This document shows, piece by piece, positions 46,301 to 56,167 of a stretch of DNA of 64,000 bases. Position 1 is the stretch's first letter. Each line of letters begins with the position of its first letter. Source of the DNA: Ciona intestinalis. Its lineage: Eukaryota > Chordata > Ascidiacea > Phlebobranchia > Cionidae. A program made the position numbers and the translations under genes. The notes beneath the pieces were generated by a model. The model did not search any database. It was given only the letters and a program-made list of their open reading frames with translations, and was not told where the DNA came from. The stretch covers positions 5,257,294 through 5,321,293 of the forward strand of contig NC_020168.2 in the NCBI RefSeq assembly GCF_000224145.3. Direction: 5' to 3'.

Positions 46301-46453
46301 TTTTTTTCCAATGATTATATTTATATAACGACTACTATCAGGTCCATGGGTTTCATCGGGCACTATCTCGATCAATTACGTCTCAAACAAGGTCTCTACC
46401 GCCACCCCTGGGATGACATAAGTTACGTGTTGCCAGAAGATTATTCGTCATAA
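30205..46453 (+). CDS. ACLY: ATP-citrate lyase (citrate + CoA + ATP to acetyl-CoA + oxaloacetate), 1100 aa
   Basis: Makes cytosolic acetyl-CoA for lipid synthesis and acetylation. Exons: 30205-30363, 30684-30797, 31017-31088, 32124-32237, 32424-32500, 32601-32680, 33532-33584, 33905-34101, 34507-34705, 35157-35274, 35666-35823, 39077-39215, 40044-40161, 40611-40806, 41207-41283, 41601-41797, 42163-42244, 42485-42566, 42827-42983, 43499-43592, 43981-44135, 44566-44639, 44846-44922, 45243-45386, 45660-45773, 46054-46196, 46342-46453. The ATP-grasp/succinyl-CoA-synthetase-like half starts [24 protein letters not shown] holds the phospho-His (about H759, human H760). The citrate-synthase-like end has [19 protein letters not shown] and LLDYALE. 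SRTSSF matches the human Ser455 phosphosite. Length is nearly human (1101). Exon 14 lacks one T near 40631 (AAGTTTACTGG for expected AAGTTTTACTGG); downstream phase proves it. The exon 12-13 region is duplicated around N gaps. Confidence 0.96.
30468..30645 (+). mobile_element. SINE with partial tRNA-like head
   Basis: The head fragment GCAGCCGTGGAACAAAGGTT is followed by ACACAAGGTGTATAAAACAG, AACATCCATTCTATATAGCG, TACGCGAGAATAAAACAAAT and a T-rich tail. Intron 1 of ACLY. Confidence 0.6.
31705..32123 (+). repeat. Degenerate tandem repeat in ACLY intron 3 carrying copies of the splice acceptor region
   Basis: Units start near 31710, 31811, 31920, 32018 and 32104, spaced about 86-110 bp. Each shows a variant of AACCAAGGYCATGTTTTTAG followed by TTTATTTGATAGCCTTGAAA and TTTAATGCA. 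The final partial unit is the real acceptor of exon 4 (CCATGTCCATGTTTTTAG, exon from 32124). Units are strongly diverged, so exact boundaries are uncertain. Confidence 0.65.
34175..34285 (+). mobile_element. SINE tail fragment
   Basis: Contains TTAAGGGGTATAGGAAACAT, ATCTGTGTTATAAGGACTGT and CAAGTGAAGATAAAGCAATT, ending in ACATTTATTCATTTGTTC. Confidence 0.5.
36430..36462. repeat. (AT)n microsatellite in ACLY intron
   Basis: TATATATATATA run before the first copy of exon 12. The run and about 100 bp next to it are missing from the other copy of this segment (near 38910). Confidence 0.7.
36736..36874 (+). other. ACLY: Extra copy of ACLY exon 12 (left contig)
   Basis: 139 bp encoding [17 protein letters not shown] onward, with proper acceptor and donor. 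It is the same exon as 39077-39215, differing by a silent TTA/CTA-type change. It lies at the end of a contig whose last bases before the gap lose doubled letters, typical of poor read ends. Most likely it is the same genomic exon seen twice. Confidence 0.8.
37075..37124. other. Assembly gap (50 N)
   Basis: Run of N. The sequence before it duplicates 37400-37490 and 39310-39400; the sequence after it restarts at a point matching 36719. The contigs on either side overlap rather than abut. Confidence 0.99.
37125..38483 (+). repeat. ACLY: Redundant middle contig duplicating ACLY exons 12-13 region
   Basis: Aligns nearly end to end with 39064-40375: exon 12 copy at about 37141-37279, exon 13 copy at 38153-38270, then the start of a SINE head. 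Differences from the right contig are few SNPs and short indels. The first bases have single-base losses (ATTAAACAGGTGG against ATTAAAACAGGGTGG). This reads as a second haplotype or a mis-placed overlap, not a tandem duplication. Confidence 0.85.
38484..38533. other. Assembly gap (50 N)
   Basis: Second run of N. The right-hand contig begins with TATAAGATACAGCCATGTTT, matching 36062 onward in the left contig, so it too overlaps sequence already present. Confidence 0.99.
40300..40575 (+). mobile_element. tRNA-headed SINE
   Basis: Head GTGCTGTAGCTCACTGGTTA with GGTCAAGTGCTTAATGC in the box B region, body with GGGATGGGTCCTTGGGCAGG and AGTGTTCACTAATGTGTTGT, then GAACACATATGTTATAACGA. A truncated copy of the same insertion is at 38409-38483, cut by the gap. 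Confidence 0.65.
43020..43175 (+). mobile_element. tRNA-headed SINE, short form
   Basis: Head TTGGCATAGTGGTTACAGCC, box B-like AGGTTTGATGGTTG, then ACTGAAGTTATAATGCCTGC and GTAAGGATAAATAAGTTACA with an ATTTATTCATTTATT tail. Confidence 0.65.
44675..44745 (+). mobile_element. SINE head fragment
   Basis: GTGCCACAATGGTTAGCCCT and AGAAGTTATGGGTTCTACAC resemble the A and B box portion of the SINE head. No tail follows; a palindromic element comes next. Confidence 0.45.
44753..44816. repeat. Long imperfect palindrome in ACLY intron 22
   Basis: The left arm GGTTGAAT plus CATAGCGAACTTAA pairs with the right arm TTAAGTTCGCTATG plus ATTCAACC. The inner 14-bp arms match exactly around a 10-base spacer. 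The left arm carries an extra TTATTCAACC that itself makes a small palindrome with GGTTGAAT. Confidence 0.85.
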
Positions 46454-47300
46454 TCTTCCAGCTTAAAAAAATGTATTTTTGTATTAAAATGGTCATCACT
46501 GGCTTCCAAAGTTATCCCTGTGCCAACATTAAAATCTATGTGCTGTAAAAAAGCGGTTTATACCAGTTGATATAGGAACTCTAGCTTTTCTTTAAATATA
46601 TCCCTGTATTTATCTCTGTGGTAATTACATAGCATGCAATTGTATGGTAGCACTTTTTTATTTTTATTCTGTTGCTAAAAACACTTATTCTCGCTGGTGA
46701 CTTTACACAGTTTGTATATTTCCCAAAACTGTTTTGCTTTGCACGTTTGGGCATGGTGTGGAAATTGTAAACTTGTATATATCAAATACTATTCAAATTT
46801 CACGTCTGTCAGTACCAAAAGTATTTGCTAAATTATCTTTTAACAAAATAGTTCAGTTTAAATGGATGTCTTCAAAAGTTTGTTCATTTTTCACTGTTTT
46901 TGTTTCTTTTTCTCGTTCCACTAAACAGTAATCTGCTTTTAAGTTACTAAATAATTTGTTCCTATTACTGTAGCAATTACCAAGGTACAACAACAACAGT
47001 TATTCATTCCAACAGTAGCTATGCGCGGTGTGCAGTAATATTGTATATTATATGTTTTAAGTATACTCAGTTCGTGCTTACTTTAATAGATTGAAGTTAT
47101 TTACAAAAAAAATTGCACATTTTCTATTTAAGTAGTCCTGATTTAAAATATGTGTAGGCTTTTGTTTTTATTAGTAGGGTCTTAATGCAAGGCATGAAAA
47201 GAGACTGGGATTTTGTCATTTTGCCTGTTATATCAAACCCAAAGATGCAAATGACTTTCTTTTATATGGGACTTACCAGATGTTAAAGGGTACCCTAAGC
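46454..47300. other. ACLY 3' UTR and intergenic stretch
   Basis: AT-rich, with no coding sequence supported. No canonical AATAAA was seen close to the stop. The nearby convergent gene is DAD1. Confidence 0.4.
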
Positions 47301-47478
47301 CTATAGTGGGGGAAGCCGGGACAGCTTTAGCAGAAAACATCTAAATATACTGATAGTGTTTTAAACAAATAACAATGGTCTATGGAGTTTTGAGAATACG
47401 GTTTTATCATTCGAGTGTTCTTCGTTAACTAAAATGTCACCGAATGAAATAGTGTCCCATCTTCCCCCACCCTACTAG
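47301..47478 (-). mobile_element. MITE-like TIR element (family 1), reverse
   Basis: Left end CTATAGTGGGGGAAGCCGGG, right end GTCCCATCTTCCCCCACCCT. First copy seen after the ACLY gene, between convergent ACLY and DAD1. Confidence 0.75.
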
Positions 47479-47573
47479 ACAAAGCTTTATCCTCTCATAG
47501 ATAGTCAGACAACCTTCCGCAATAATATTTGCAAGGCAACACAGTTTGGAGATAGAATTTTTTTGTATAGAAT

Positions 47574-47579
47574 TTTATT
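47574..47579 (-). terminator. Likely polyadenylation signal of DAD1
   Basis: AATAAA on the minus strand (TTTATT on plus), about 165 bp after the DAD1 stop codon. Confidence 0.5.
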
Positions 47580-47741
47580 GCGACAAGTCATTTTATATTT
47601 TACGCTGATGCTTCACCGTAGCAACCAGTATTTACATTATTGCTTCAACTTTAACAGGTTTGTAATCACAAAACATTGGAGCCAAAAAAATTTGGAGAAG
47701 AATCCATTATAAAATTTTTCTCTATTTTCATGAAATTTTGA

Positions 47742-48604
47742 TTAACCAATAAAGTTGATGACTACGAGGTGAAGAACGACATGAGCAAAGAGAAAGTCGG
47801 CAAATGCTCGTTCCGGAGCTACAGATTTGAAATCCCGGGAATTCTCTGGGTTTACTTGCAGTCTCAAGTTCACTGTTAAAGTATGAAAATTTTAAATTTT
47901 GTGTCATTTAACAGTTCACATGTTTATATGATATAAAATACATAAGAATATCTATCCCAATGTAACTTATTGTACTTCTGGGAAAGCAATTATTAATAAG
48001 ACCAGATTTTTCTATTACCACACTAAGTTACATTGGTCGTAACTCATAAGCGGGAAGGAGGTGTATGAAACAAAACATCTGTGTTATAACGACTGTCGTT
48101 GCTCCACCATGCGAGGGTATAAAAGTTCCCTATAAACTTTTACAAAAATAATTTCTTACCAGCAAGAACAAACGATGCAACGCATGAAATAAATCCTGAC
48201 AGAAACGAGTTGAAGGGAAATGTCCCGACCAACGCACAATACAAGAATTGAATGATGCCGGTCAACAGAATATAGGTAAGGTAAGAATCAATTATCTGAA
48301 GCAAAAAAGTTGTTGTTTATTTTATAACATAGCACAATTTCTATTTTTCTCTATTAAACGGCAGTGAAGATCAGATTTTAATGGAAGAAAGGAAGGGGAT
48401 TAACAGCAAAACAACATTTGTTAAAACATGCAATGGATAAAAAGCGTGGCTGTTGCACTCAAAAACATGTAGCCTAGTCAGTTTTTAGACGCATAAAAAC
48501 ATGAAGTTTGCCATAAGTTGTCATACCTTAAGTTTCTGTGGAGTTCTGTTCATGTAATCACCGACAAACTTGACTGCCACAGAGAAAATATTTTCCGAAG
48601 ACAT
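47742..48604 (-). CDS. DAD1: Oligosaccharyltransferase subunit DAD1 (defender against cell death 1), 114 aa
   Basis: Small membrane subunit of the oligosaccharyltransferase complex, which N-glycosylates nascent proteins in the ER. Three exons 5'->3': 48604-48527, 48295-48160, 47872-47742; 345 nt in frame. The protein begins [20 protein letters not shown], continues [39 protein letters not shown] and [20 protein letters not shown], and ends [21 protein letters not shown]. The end matches human DAD1 ([21 protein letters not shown]) closely, and the length equals the family norm (113). Three hydrophobic segments are visible. It is convergent with ACLY and head-to-head with the intermediate filament gene. 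A SINE tail lies in intron 2. Confidence 0.97.
48035..48125 (+). mobile_element. SINE tail fragment in DAD1 intron 2
   Basis: Contains AACTCATAAGCGGGAAGGAG, GTGTATGAAACAAAACATCT, GTGTTATAACGACTGTCGTT and CTCCACCATGCGAGGGTATA. It is on the strand opposite to the gene. Confidence 0.7.
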
Positions 48605-49217
48605 GATTGTCTGCACGAAAAAAAATCATTTGTAACTTTATTTCTGCCGCCTTCTACCATACATAAACAATAAATCTTACGTCTGACCCTATCTAACAGT
48701 ATAATTTTATTAATTTAAAACAAAGAAGTACTTACAATTTAATTTAAATTGACTAGAACGGTTTGGAATTGAAATTCTTCACAAGTTTTGCAAAATTTCG
48801 TCGACACGTAGTAACTTCGTATACAAACGCCGAAATCGCTGTAACGAACGGCTATGACGTAGCACACTAGTCAAGTGTTCAGTACAACGGGGACAAAAAA
48901 TCAAATTTTAATGAAATGTTGTTCTGATAAGCGTTTGACTATATGTTATAATTTCTAAGGAGATATTGATATAATTTATGGCATATTTTAATATGTAAGT
49001 TTCTACACATTTAAAGTTTTTGATATAGTGGTGCTGTTAAGCCAAAATCACAAAGTGCCAGACTATTCAAGTAGGAAATAGTCACGTGTATGTGGGCACA
49101 ATTTCAAGATATGTTTTCAAAGGGAAAATAACATATAGTATCATGATGATTCTTTACATGCTGGGGTTTGCCTAAATTTATGCTTTCCCCTTACACACAC
49201 TAACTTTTACAGATAGT

Positions 49218-49413
49218 TATATAGTAGGGTGGAAAAGATGGGACACCTTTACATTCTATTTTATCTACCCATTTGGTAGTAAACAAAGATTATTCAAAGA
49301 ACTATAAAATCGTATCTCCGCGACTCCTATAGATTGTTGTTAAATGTTTAAAACACGATAAGGTATTTGAAAACTATACGAAGGTGTCCCATCTTTCCCC
49401 CACTCTACTATAA
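49218..49413 (+). mobile_element. MITE-like TIR element (family 1), full length
   Basis: Left end ATAGTAGGGTGGAAAAGATG, right end GTCCCATCTTTCCCCCACTC. Lies between DAD1 and the intermediate filament gene. Confidence 0.85.
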
Positions 49414-50135
49414 TTATATGTTTATAATGTGAAACAACAATCCTTTATTGATTAATGCAATATTGTAAATAGATTTAAGTAAATATTTCCCTCGCAGTAC
49501 TGCATTTTAAATGTTCAATATGTGACAAATAATTTACTTTGGGAATTGTTTGCTAAGAAAATACTGATCTCGATTTGTAATGGCTCCGCAATGCCTGCAG
49601 GCGACCGACAACCTTTTCGAAAGACGTCAAGTTGACACGTAATACGCTTCGAATTGCGCATAAGAAATCCAATAATCCTGATCACGTACATGGCTCGTGA
49701 TATATATACCTGTTGGCATTTTAAAGCAGAGCCTTTTTTCTTTTTAGCATTGGTATAAAACTACTGAAACAAACAAGGCTTCATATGCAGTTGTTCGTAG
49801 TTGGTTTGTAGTGTGCTAAATGTTCGAAGTAAAATAGCTGTAGTAGATTATCTACAAAAGTATACTAAACCTATTAAAATGCAGTATCGCCCAAAATTTT
49901 TTTTAGGTGTTTTATTTGTTAGTAATTAAAAAAAATAGTGCGTAACAAAACCATTTTTGTATACTGCAAATATAAGTTATAGAACATAATCTGAATTATG
50001 TACATACGTGTTTTATGTACAATTTTCTCAACGCCCGCTTTTAACTACTTTTTATTACTTTAGAAAATCACCAGACCCGCCCAAGGTAGCTTTTAAACTT
50101 AGTTTTACGACCCCGGCAACTTTTTCTCGGACAAG

Positions 50136-53100
50136 ATGCAGTCACCGGCAGGACAAAGTGGACAGTCGTCTTCATACAGAGTTGTGACTTCATCGCGAAC
50201 AACAACTAGCTCTTCCAACAACGCTGCAGGTTCTCCACTTCGACTCGGCGATATTCAACCCCAAGGAAGAGTAAGTTATTTTTGAAATATCTTTTCTTTG
50301 TCAAAATACAGTATAGGTTGGTGTAAGAAGATGTATTCTTTATTCTCTTTTGAACATTTTATGGTACAAAACTAAAGTTGTTTCGACTTTTCATAGTATT
50401 GTAACCTTACAACTCTAAAATAGCGTTGTTAATCGTTTAAAATATAAACCATTTTTAGGATTTTTTTGCTTACAGTATCCAGCATCTTAGCTCGTAGTAT
50501 ACTATTTTTTTAAAGTATCTGTATTTTTTTAAAAACGCAGCAATGCTGCATTGGAATGCAAATGGAAAATACAACTCCAGACAATACGCCCCAATATGCA
50601 ACTTAACTGTCTGTATATTTTACAATCTCCCTTTTATCACAGATGTCTTACGGTATGTACTCATCAAGTTACGATGGCGGATACAGCGGAGGTGTAGGAT
50701 CAGTGTATGTAAGTGATAAGGACTTGCAAGATCTTGGTGGTGAACAAGGCGTTCAGTTTAGAAACATGAGATCTGGAGAGAAAGAAGAACTCAAGGTAAA
50801 AAACGATGCTTTGCAATAAATTGACTTTTATGAAATCAAATCCTATTTTAAAACCCTCTGTCGTTGTACGCACATATCATTTAGAAGAGCTGAAAATCTA
50901 TATTTTTTTCGTTTAAACTTACGTTATGTGTAGGTTAAACTTATGCCCTATCTATAGTGAAGAAACGTGATATTTAGAACTGATTGATAAAAATTGAAGC
51001 CTAGATTTCTAGCTTTACTATATATTTGTATACAGGGCTTGAACAACCGATTCGCATCCTACATCGAGCGAGTTCGTTTCCTTGAACAACAGAACAAGTT
51101 GCTCGAGGCTCAGCTTCGTCAGCTTTCCGTGAAATACGAATCTAAGCTGGGAGAGCTTTATGCCAGTGAGGTTCGTCGCTTGAAGGCCATCATCGACTCG
51201 TTGAACACTGACAAGGCACTCATTGATGCTGAACTTGATCATATGAGACAGGATGTTACTGATTTGAGAAGAGAGTAAGTTTTGGTGATTGGTTTATATA
51301 TTGTTTCGCTTTTGAAAATAAGTGTATAGAATTGTTAAAATGGCCTGTATTTGCGTGTGAGCTAAAATAATTACTTATTTTTTAAACTGTGGACGTAAAA
51401 TAGTTTTGTTTTTCTTTGACGGTTACATAATTGTTGTTGCAAAAAATAGAGGAGGCGCAACAACAAATTTATTTTGGTAAATGTTTCATTAGTAGGTCTA
51501 TATGAAATTAATATGGATTAACGGACAAATAATTGTCAGTTGTACATGCTCCTTCGGTTTGTGGAGAGATTTAATTACACCGATGCTAAAACGGTGCGGG
51601 AGCAAACAGGGACAAAATAAATGCCGCGAAATAGTGAATTATTACTTGGTGATTCAAATAGCTTCAGGCGCATGCAAAAGTAAATTCCTTCGCTCATATT
51701 TCATTCAGCGCCAGTTAAATTGAAGTGTCAACTTCGTGACGATTTTGCATCTTGGCCTCGGGCGTACGACGTTAAATTAGCCTCAATTTGCCTTGTCTCC
51801 ACAGCACATACTGCCGCGCCTATGCCCATATTTGGATACGAACTTGGTCGTCTGTCGATGGCGCCAACAGTCGTTTTACCGGGTAACAAATCGCTTTACG
51901 ATAATCGAATTAGGATTATACAACAATCCAATACACAAATTTAGTTAAATAAAAAACACATATTAATTTACCATGTGAAAAACAGGCACGACACGTCAGT
52001 AAGTGAACGTGAAGAACTTGAAAGGGAATTAAACAATTTGAGAGGAAATGTTGACGAATGTACGATCAGCCGTGTGGATTTGGAGAGACAGCTCATGACG
52101 TTGAGAGAAGAACTTGACTTCGAAAACCTTGCCCACACTGAGGTATATATATAGGCAGGCCTATTATGCGGATCAGTTTATCTTCTTAATCGTTTATAGG
52201 TTGTTCGTCTTTTTTCTTTTATAAAGGGTTGTAAAGCTTATAAAATTTCCAATAATGGAAAGTAACAGAATTATAAAATTAAAAGACTTGTACTAAATCA
52301 GTCACAACATAATATTCATTTGAATTAAAAAATACGTTATACTGCATCAGAATGTAGACTAAAATACTATAAACATCACATATGCATATGCTGTCTAAAC
52401 ACATGAATGTGAATTTCTTCTTATTCAGATCGTGAACGAACTCAAGTCCCAACTGGTCACCGACCACGTAAGAGTCCAAGTAGATACTCATGGACCTGAC
52501 CTATCCGATCTCCTCCGTGACATTAGAGCACAATACGACCTCGCTGCGAAACGAAACAGAGAAGAGTCGGAAGAATGGTACAGTGGAAAGGTACGTGCTA
52601 AAACTTCGGTTGTTCATTAAAATATAGTATTTTGGTACAACGGAGTAACGGTCGGGTTTTCCGCGATTTAACAAAGTTAATATCAATTTGATTCGATTCG
52701 AATGCAACCAACAATCCGAAAAGCTAATCAAAACAAATTTATCAAAACCTTAACTGTTTAAAGGACCAGAGTAACTTTTTGTATTTACAGTTGAACGACC
52801 TGAACGCTAAGGTTTCCCAAGATGCCAACCGTCTTAAAGACGCACAGGGAGAACTGAGCGAAATGAGAACCCGCGTCGGCACACACACCACGCAAATTGA
52901 GTCCCTTCGTTCCAACGTAAGTTACCCACTGCCATAATTTCAATTTCTAGATACAATGAAGCAGTGTTTATACAGTCATATAAAAAATCCCAAATAATCA
53001 TCCATAAATATTAAACCGTATGAATGTGGTGTAGAAACAGAACCCTGGTGTTACAGCAACTGTTGTCAAACTGCCTTTACCCATGTACTGTAACTTGAAA

Positions 53101-54172
53101 GCTGGCACGAGGTAAATGAAACAGAACGCCCGTGTTATTAGGACAATCGTTTCCCGCCACGCGAGGATAAAGCGAGTTACATTCAAACAAAGCTGTATTA
53201 ATTTTTTTGTAAAAAGCCTCCTATCTTTAATTTATAGAAAGATTACCTGGAGAGACAACTCGCTGACGTGGAAGAAAGATTCAGTCGCGACATAAATGGT
53301 TACCAAGATCAAATCGCAGAACTCCAGTCTCAGTTGGAGAAGATCAAAGCCGAGATGGCGGAGAGACTTCGAGAATACCAAGACCTGCTGGCGGTTAAAC
53401 TAGGTAAAAATACGGTTGCCACTGTTTTATTAAAAATAGGTGTATAAAATAGTGTATCATAATTCAATGTATTTGTATAGGTTTGAAATAAGGTCGTTTC
53501 TGTTATATTAAAAATCGTGTGTAAAATGGTGTTTTATAACTGCATGTATTTGTGTATAGGTTTGGACTTCGAAATCAGCACATACCACAAACTGCTGGAA
53601 GGCGAGGAGTTCAGACTGCAGGGGGTGTCGCCTGGTTTGAGCAGTGGTGGAACAACCTACTCGCTCAGAAAAGTCGTCGAAGAATACGAGAGTGCATACA
53701 AAAACGTAAGTGGACCAAACGAATATGGCAGTTTCCAAACATGCTTGCCAAAAGTTTTCAAATATTCTGATTAAGTTTATTGGTCATAGTGGTAAGTAGG
53801 GTGGGAGAGATGGGACATATTTCAATCTTTTTTCTCGTCCCATTTGGTAGTAAAATATTCTCACGACTTCCATAGATCGACGTTAAAACAAGATCAGGAT
53901 ATTTGGATACTTTTTGCTAAAGATGTCTCATTTTACCCCACAGTACTATATAAAATTTGTCTTAGATAATGTCACTTAATAGCATTTGTACAAACTATAA
54001 CTAATAACGATCGATTTCTAATTGTAAACGCTGATTGTAAATTTAACTGAGAAAAATCCCATAGATATAATTCTACCTATTAAACAAATATTTAACTACA
54101 TCAGTGTACTATGCATTTAAAATGTCGTTTATTAAACAGGCTCAGTCGAAGAGTGGAAGAAAATCGCCTTGA
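50136..54172 (+). CDS. Cytoplasmic intermediate filament protein (type III-like), 438 aa
   Basis: Structural filament protein that forms coiled-coil dimers. Exons: 50136-50270, 50643-50795, 51036-51274, 51986-52142, 52429-52590, 52791-52916, 53238-53403, 53560-53705, 54140-54172; 1317 nt in frame. The Ser/Thr/Gly-rich head covers about 90 residues. The rod starts with the helix-initiation motif LNNRFASYIERVRFLEQQN and ends with the termination motif (EYQDLLAVKLGLDFEISTYH, then KLLEGEE). The middle (PDLSDLLRDIRAQYDLAAKR, EESEEWY) resembles vimentin/desmin coil 1B-2. The rod lacks the six extra heptads of protostome filaments, as expected for a chordate. The tail is short, about 50 residues, ending QSKSGRKSP. 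Ciona has several IF genes (IF-A to IF-F); I cannot say which this is. Confidence 0.95.
50311..50505 (+). mobile_element. Decayed MITE-like element
   Basis: Left end GTATAGGTTGGTGTAAGAAG. The interior ACAACTCTAAAATAGCGTTG and TTAATCGTTTAAAATATAAA match other copies. The right end CAGCATCTTAGCTCGTAGTA is weak. Intron 1 of the IF gene. Confidence 0.5.
53015..53185 (+). mobile_element. SINE fragments, two tails in tandem
   Basis: A first tail-like piece (TGAATGTGGTGTAGAAACAG, ACCCTGGTGTTACAGCAACT) is followed by a clearer one (TGGCACGAGGTAAATGAAAC, AGAACGCCCGTGTTATTAGG, CCGCCACGCGAGGATAAAGC). Confidence 0.65.
53795..53950 (+). mobile_element. MITE-like TIR element, shortened
   Basis: Left end AGTAGGGTGGGAGAGATGGG, right end GTCTCATTTTACCCCACAGT. 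The last IF intron. Confidence 0.75.
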
Positions 54173-54305
54173 AAAACTATGAGAAAAATACACAAGCTCT
54201 GCCGTCTATTAACCAGTTTTACTGTCGCATAGCAACTATATCATATACTCGTTACTAATCACTTATACCCTTGATTATATATACCATATACACCCTACCC
54301 GAAGT

Positions 54306-54311
54306 AATAAA
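54306..54311 (+). terminator. Likely polyadenylation signal of the IF gene
   Basis: AATAAA 134 bp after the stop codon, followed by a T-rich region. Confidence 0.5.
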
Positions 54312-54714
54312 TGTACATAGAGTGAAATAATGTTTAATATCAAAACCACTTTTCGCCTATAACTGTCAAATATATTGATGCCATTTATTCAAAGAAATTT
54401 ATGGATAATATCGTTAGTTTGCCAAACTTTTTATTAAAAATTATATTTAGCTCTATCTGATCGCATATGGAACCTCGCCCTGTGGTTATTTTCACATTGT
54501 TGTAAAGCACTATCATGCACTTAAACAGCTTTTCTGCTTAAAATGGCAATTAATGGATTTTAACTTTGCGCTTATGTAAAATGGTGGTGAACTTGGTCAA
54601 ATAAACGGCATGACAATATGTTTTGAAGTTTTACTGAATAAGAGCATTATTTCAAGTATGATATGTTTACAAAACTAATTTCAGCGCTGGGCCAAATGTG
54701 TCTTTAGCGTACAT

Positions 54715-55015
54715 TGTCTGGCGCACAGTGGATAAAACGCCTGTCTCTAACCCAGAGGAAAGGCTATGGGTTCAAGGATCGTCGCTAATACAACAATTAT
54801 ATGGGCCTATGTCTCCTTAGTCAAGACGCTGCCCGGAAACTGGTGCAGTGGTCCCTTATGGGTCTTAAAAAATGCTGTAAGCCATACACTAGAAACATTT
54901 CTAAAAACTAATCGCTTACCAAGTTACCTGGTAACTCTATGCGGAAACTGAGCAAACGTGTCCTGACTGTGGTTTCCACCCCACACGAAATTTAAGCAAG
55001 TTTCATTTATTTTTA
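54715..55015 (+). mobile_element. tRNA-headed SINE
   Basis: The head GGCGCACAGTGGATAAAACG and box B-like GGGTTCAAGGATCGTCGC are followed by a diverged body and an ACGAAATTTAAGCAAGTTTC tail with ATTTATTTTTATTCATGC. Lies between the IF and synaptophysin-like genes. Confidence 0.6.
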
Positions 55016-55233
55016 TTCATGCATAAAATGTCCTCAACATGTCTGTGACATACCTAAAATGTAAGCCCCGTGAAAAACATATCCGTGAAGTAAATGAAAG
55101 TTCAGTGTGTTTCTGTTGGTCTTAAAATTAAATTGTATGTTGTTTCTATGTTAATACCCAACGGTGTACAAATTTGTGTCACGCGCCACTGTTCACGCAA
55201 CTGTTGTCTCCATATTTTATATATTTGTGGGCG

Positions 55234-55240
55234 TATATAA
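55234..55240 (+). promoter_or_regulatory. Candidate TATA box of the synaptophysin-like gene
   Basis: TATATAA in the context GGGCGTATATAAGTTCCC, about 200 bp upstream of the start codon at 55439. Confidence 0.35.
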
Positions 55241-55438
55241 GTTCCCTAATCTTACCATAATTTAGTTTCTTTGCTTGTGTATTTTATGTATAATATCGTG
55301 CCATATAGCTCATTAGTTGGTGCTTAAATAGTTCTAATAAATTTATGGGTACTGTAGGTATTAAATTTCACGCTTCTGCTTTAGACATTAAGTTGTACTG
55401 TTTACGGCTCTAGTTGTCTGTGCAACAATTAAATAACA

Positions 55439-56167
55439 ATGGATGTTTCAAGCTGGAGGGTCCGCGTTCTTTTGGAACCACGCGGCTTCATCCGCGTTAT
55501 AGAATTCGTTCTTTCTATTGTGGCATTTGCAACAACGGGTGGGTTTTCAGGTGTGTCACAGTACAGTGTTGTATGCACAGATAAATTAACGCACTTGATT
55601 AAAGTTACTATCAGCTACCCATTTCGTCTTAACGCTCATGATATTATGGTACCCAACTGCACCAATACTACTTTGGTGCCTACACGAATGGATGGTGACC
55701 TGTCGCCATCTTCTCAATGGTTTGTCTGCGTTGGAGTCCTAGCATTCCTCTACACCCTAGCAGCGATCATATTTTATGTTGTGTTCGATGCTGCAGTGCG
55801 TCAAACCCATGATAGGATCGTCACCATTGGAGATTTGGTTGCTACAGTCATTTTTGCTTTCCTATGGCTCACTGCTGCCTCGGCATGGGCATGGGGTTTG
55901 GGGCAAGTTAAAATGTGGTCAAGTTATGCAAGGTTCTTTCAAAATGCTCCTCTTGCCACAGTCTGCGGTAGTGCGACATGTACGCCAAGTGCCTCTGCAA
56001 ATTTTTCTCCACTGAATGCTTCGGTGGCTTTTGGATTTCTCAATTTCTTCTTGTGGTGTTGCAACGTGTGGTTCGTCTACAAAGAATCTCCGTACCACCA
56101 GGAGCCCCCCGGTGACCAGGGTACCGGGGATTACCCTGGGGGTCAACAGTCCCCGAACAACATGTAA
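55439..56167 (+). CDS. Synaptophysin-family (MARVEL, four-helix) vesicle membrane protein, 242 aa, intronless
   Basis: Vesicle membrane protein of the synaptophysin/pantophysin family. It begins MDVSSWRVRVLLEPRGFIRV, matching the family's KEPLGFIRVLEW start. Four hydrophobic segments lie at about residues 19-40 (VIEFVLSIVAFATTGGFSG), 98-122 (FVCVGVLAFLYTLAAIIFYV), 132-155 (GDLVATVIFAFLWLTAASAW) and 195-218 (VAFGFLNFFLWCCNVWFVYK). The first loop holds YPFRLN and an N-glycosylation site (NCTN); the second loop has a Cys pair. The tail after KESPYH is Pro/Gly-rich, as in the family. The whole coding region is one exon, unlike vertebrate SYP genes, so it may be an old retrocopy. ATG context (AACAATGG) is good. 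Confidence 0.88.
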   Translation: MDVSSWRVRVLLEPRGFIRVIEFVLSIVAFATTGGFSGVSQYSVVCTDKLTHLIKVTISYPFRLNAHDIMVPNCTNTTLVPTRMDGDLSPSSQWFVCVGVLAFLYTLAAIIFYVVFDAAVRQTHDRIVTIGDLVATVIFAFLWLTAASAWAWGLGQVKMWSSYARFFQNAPLATVCGSATCTPSASANFSPLNASVAFGFLNFFLWCCNVWFVYKESPYHQEPPGDQGTGDYPGGQQSPNNM

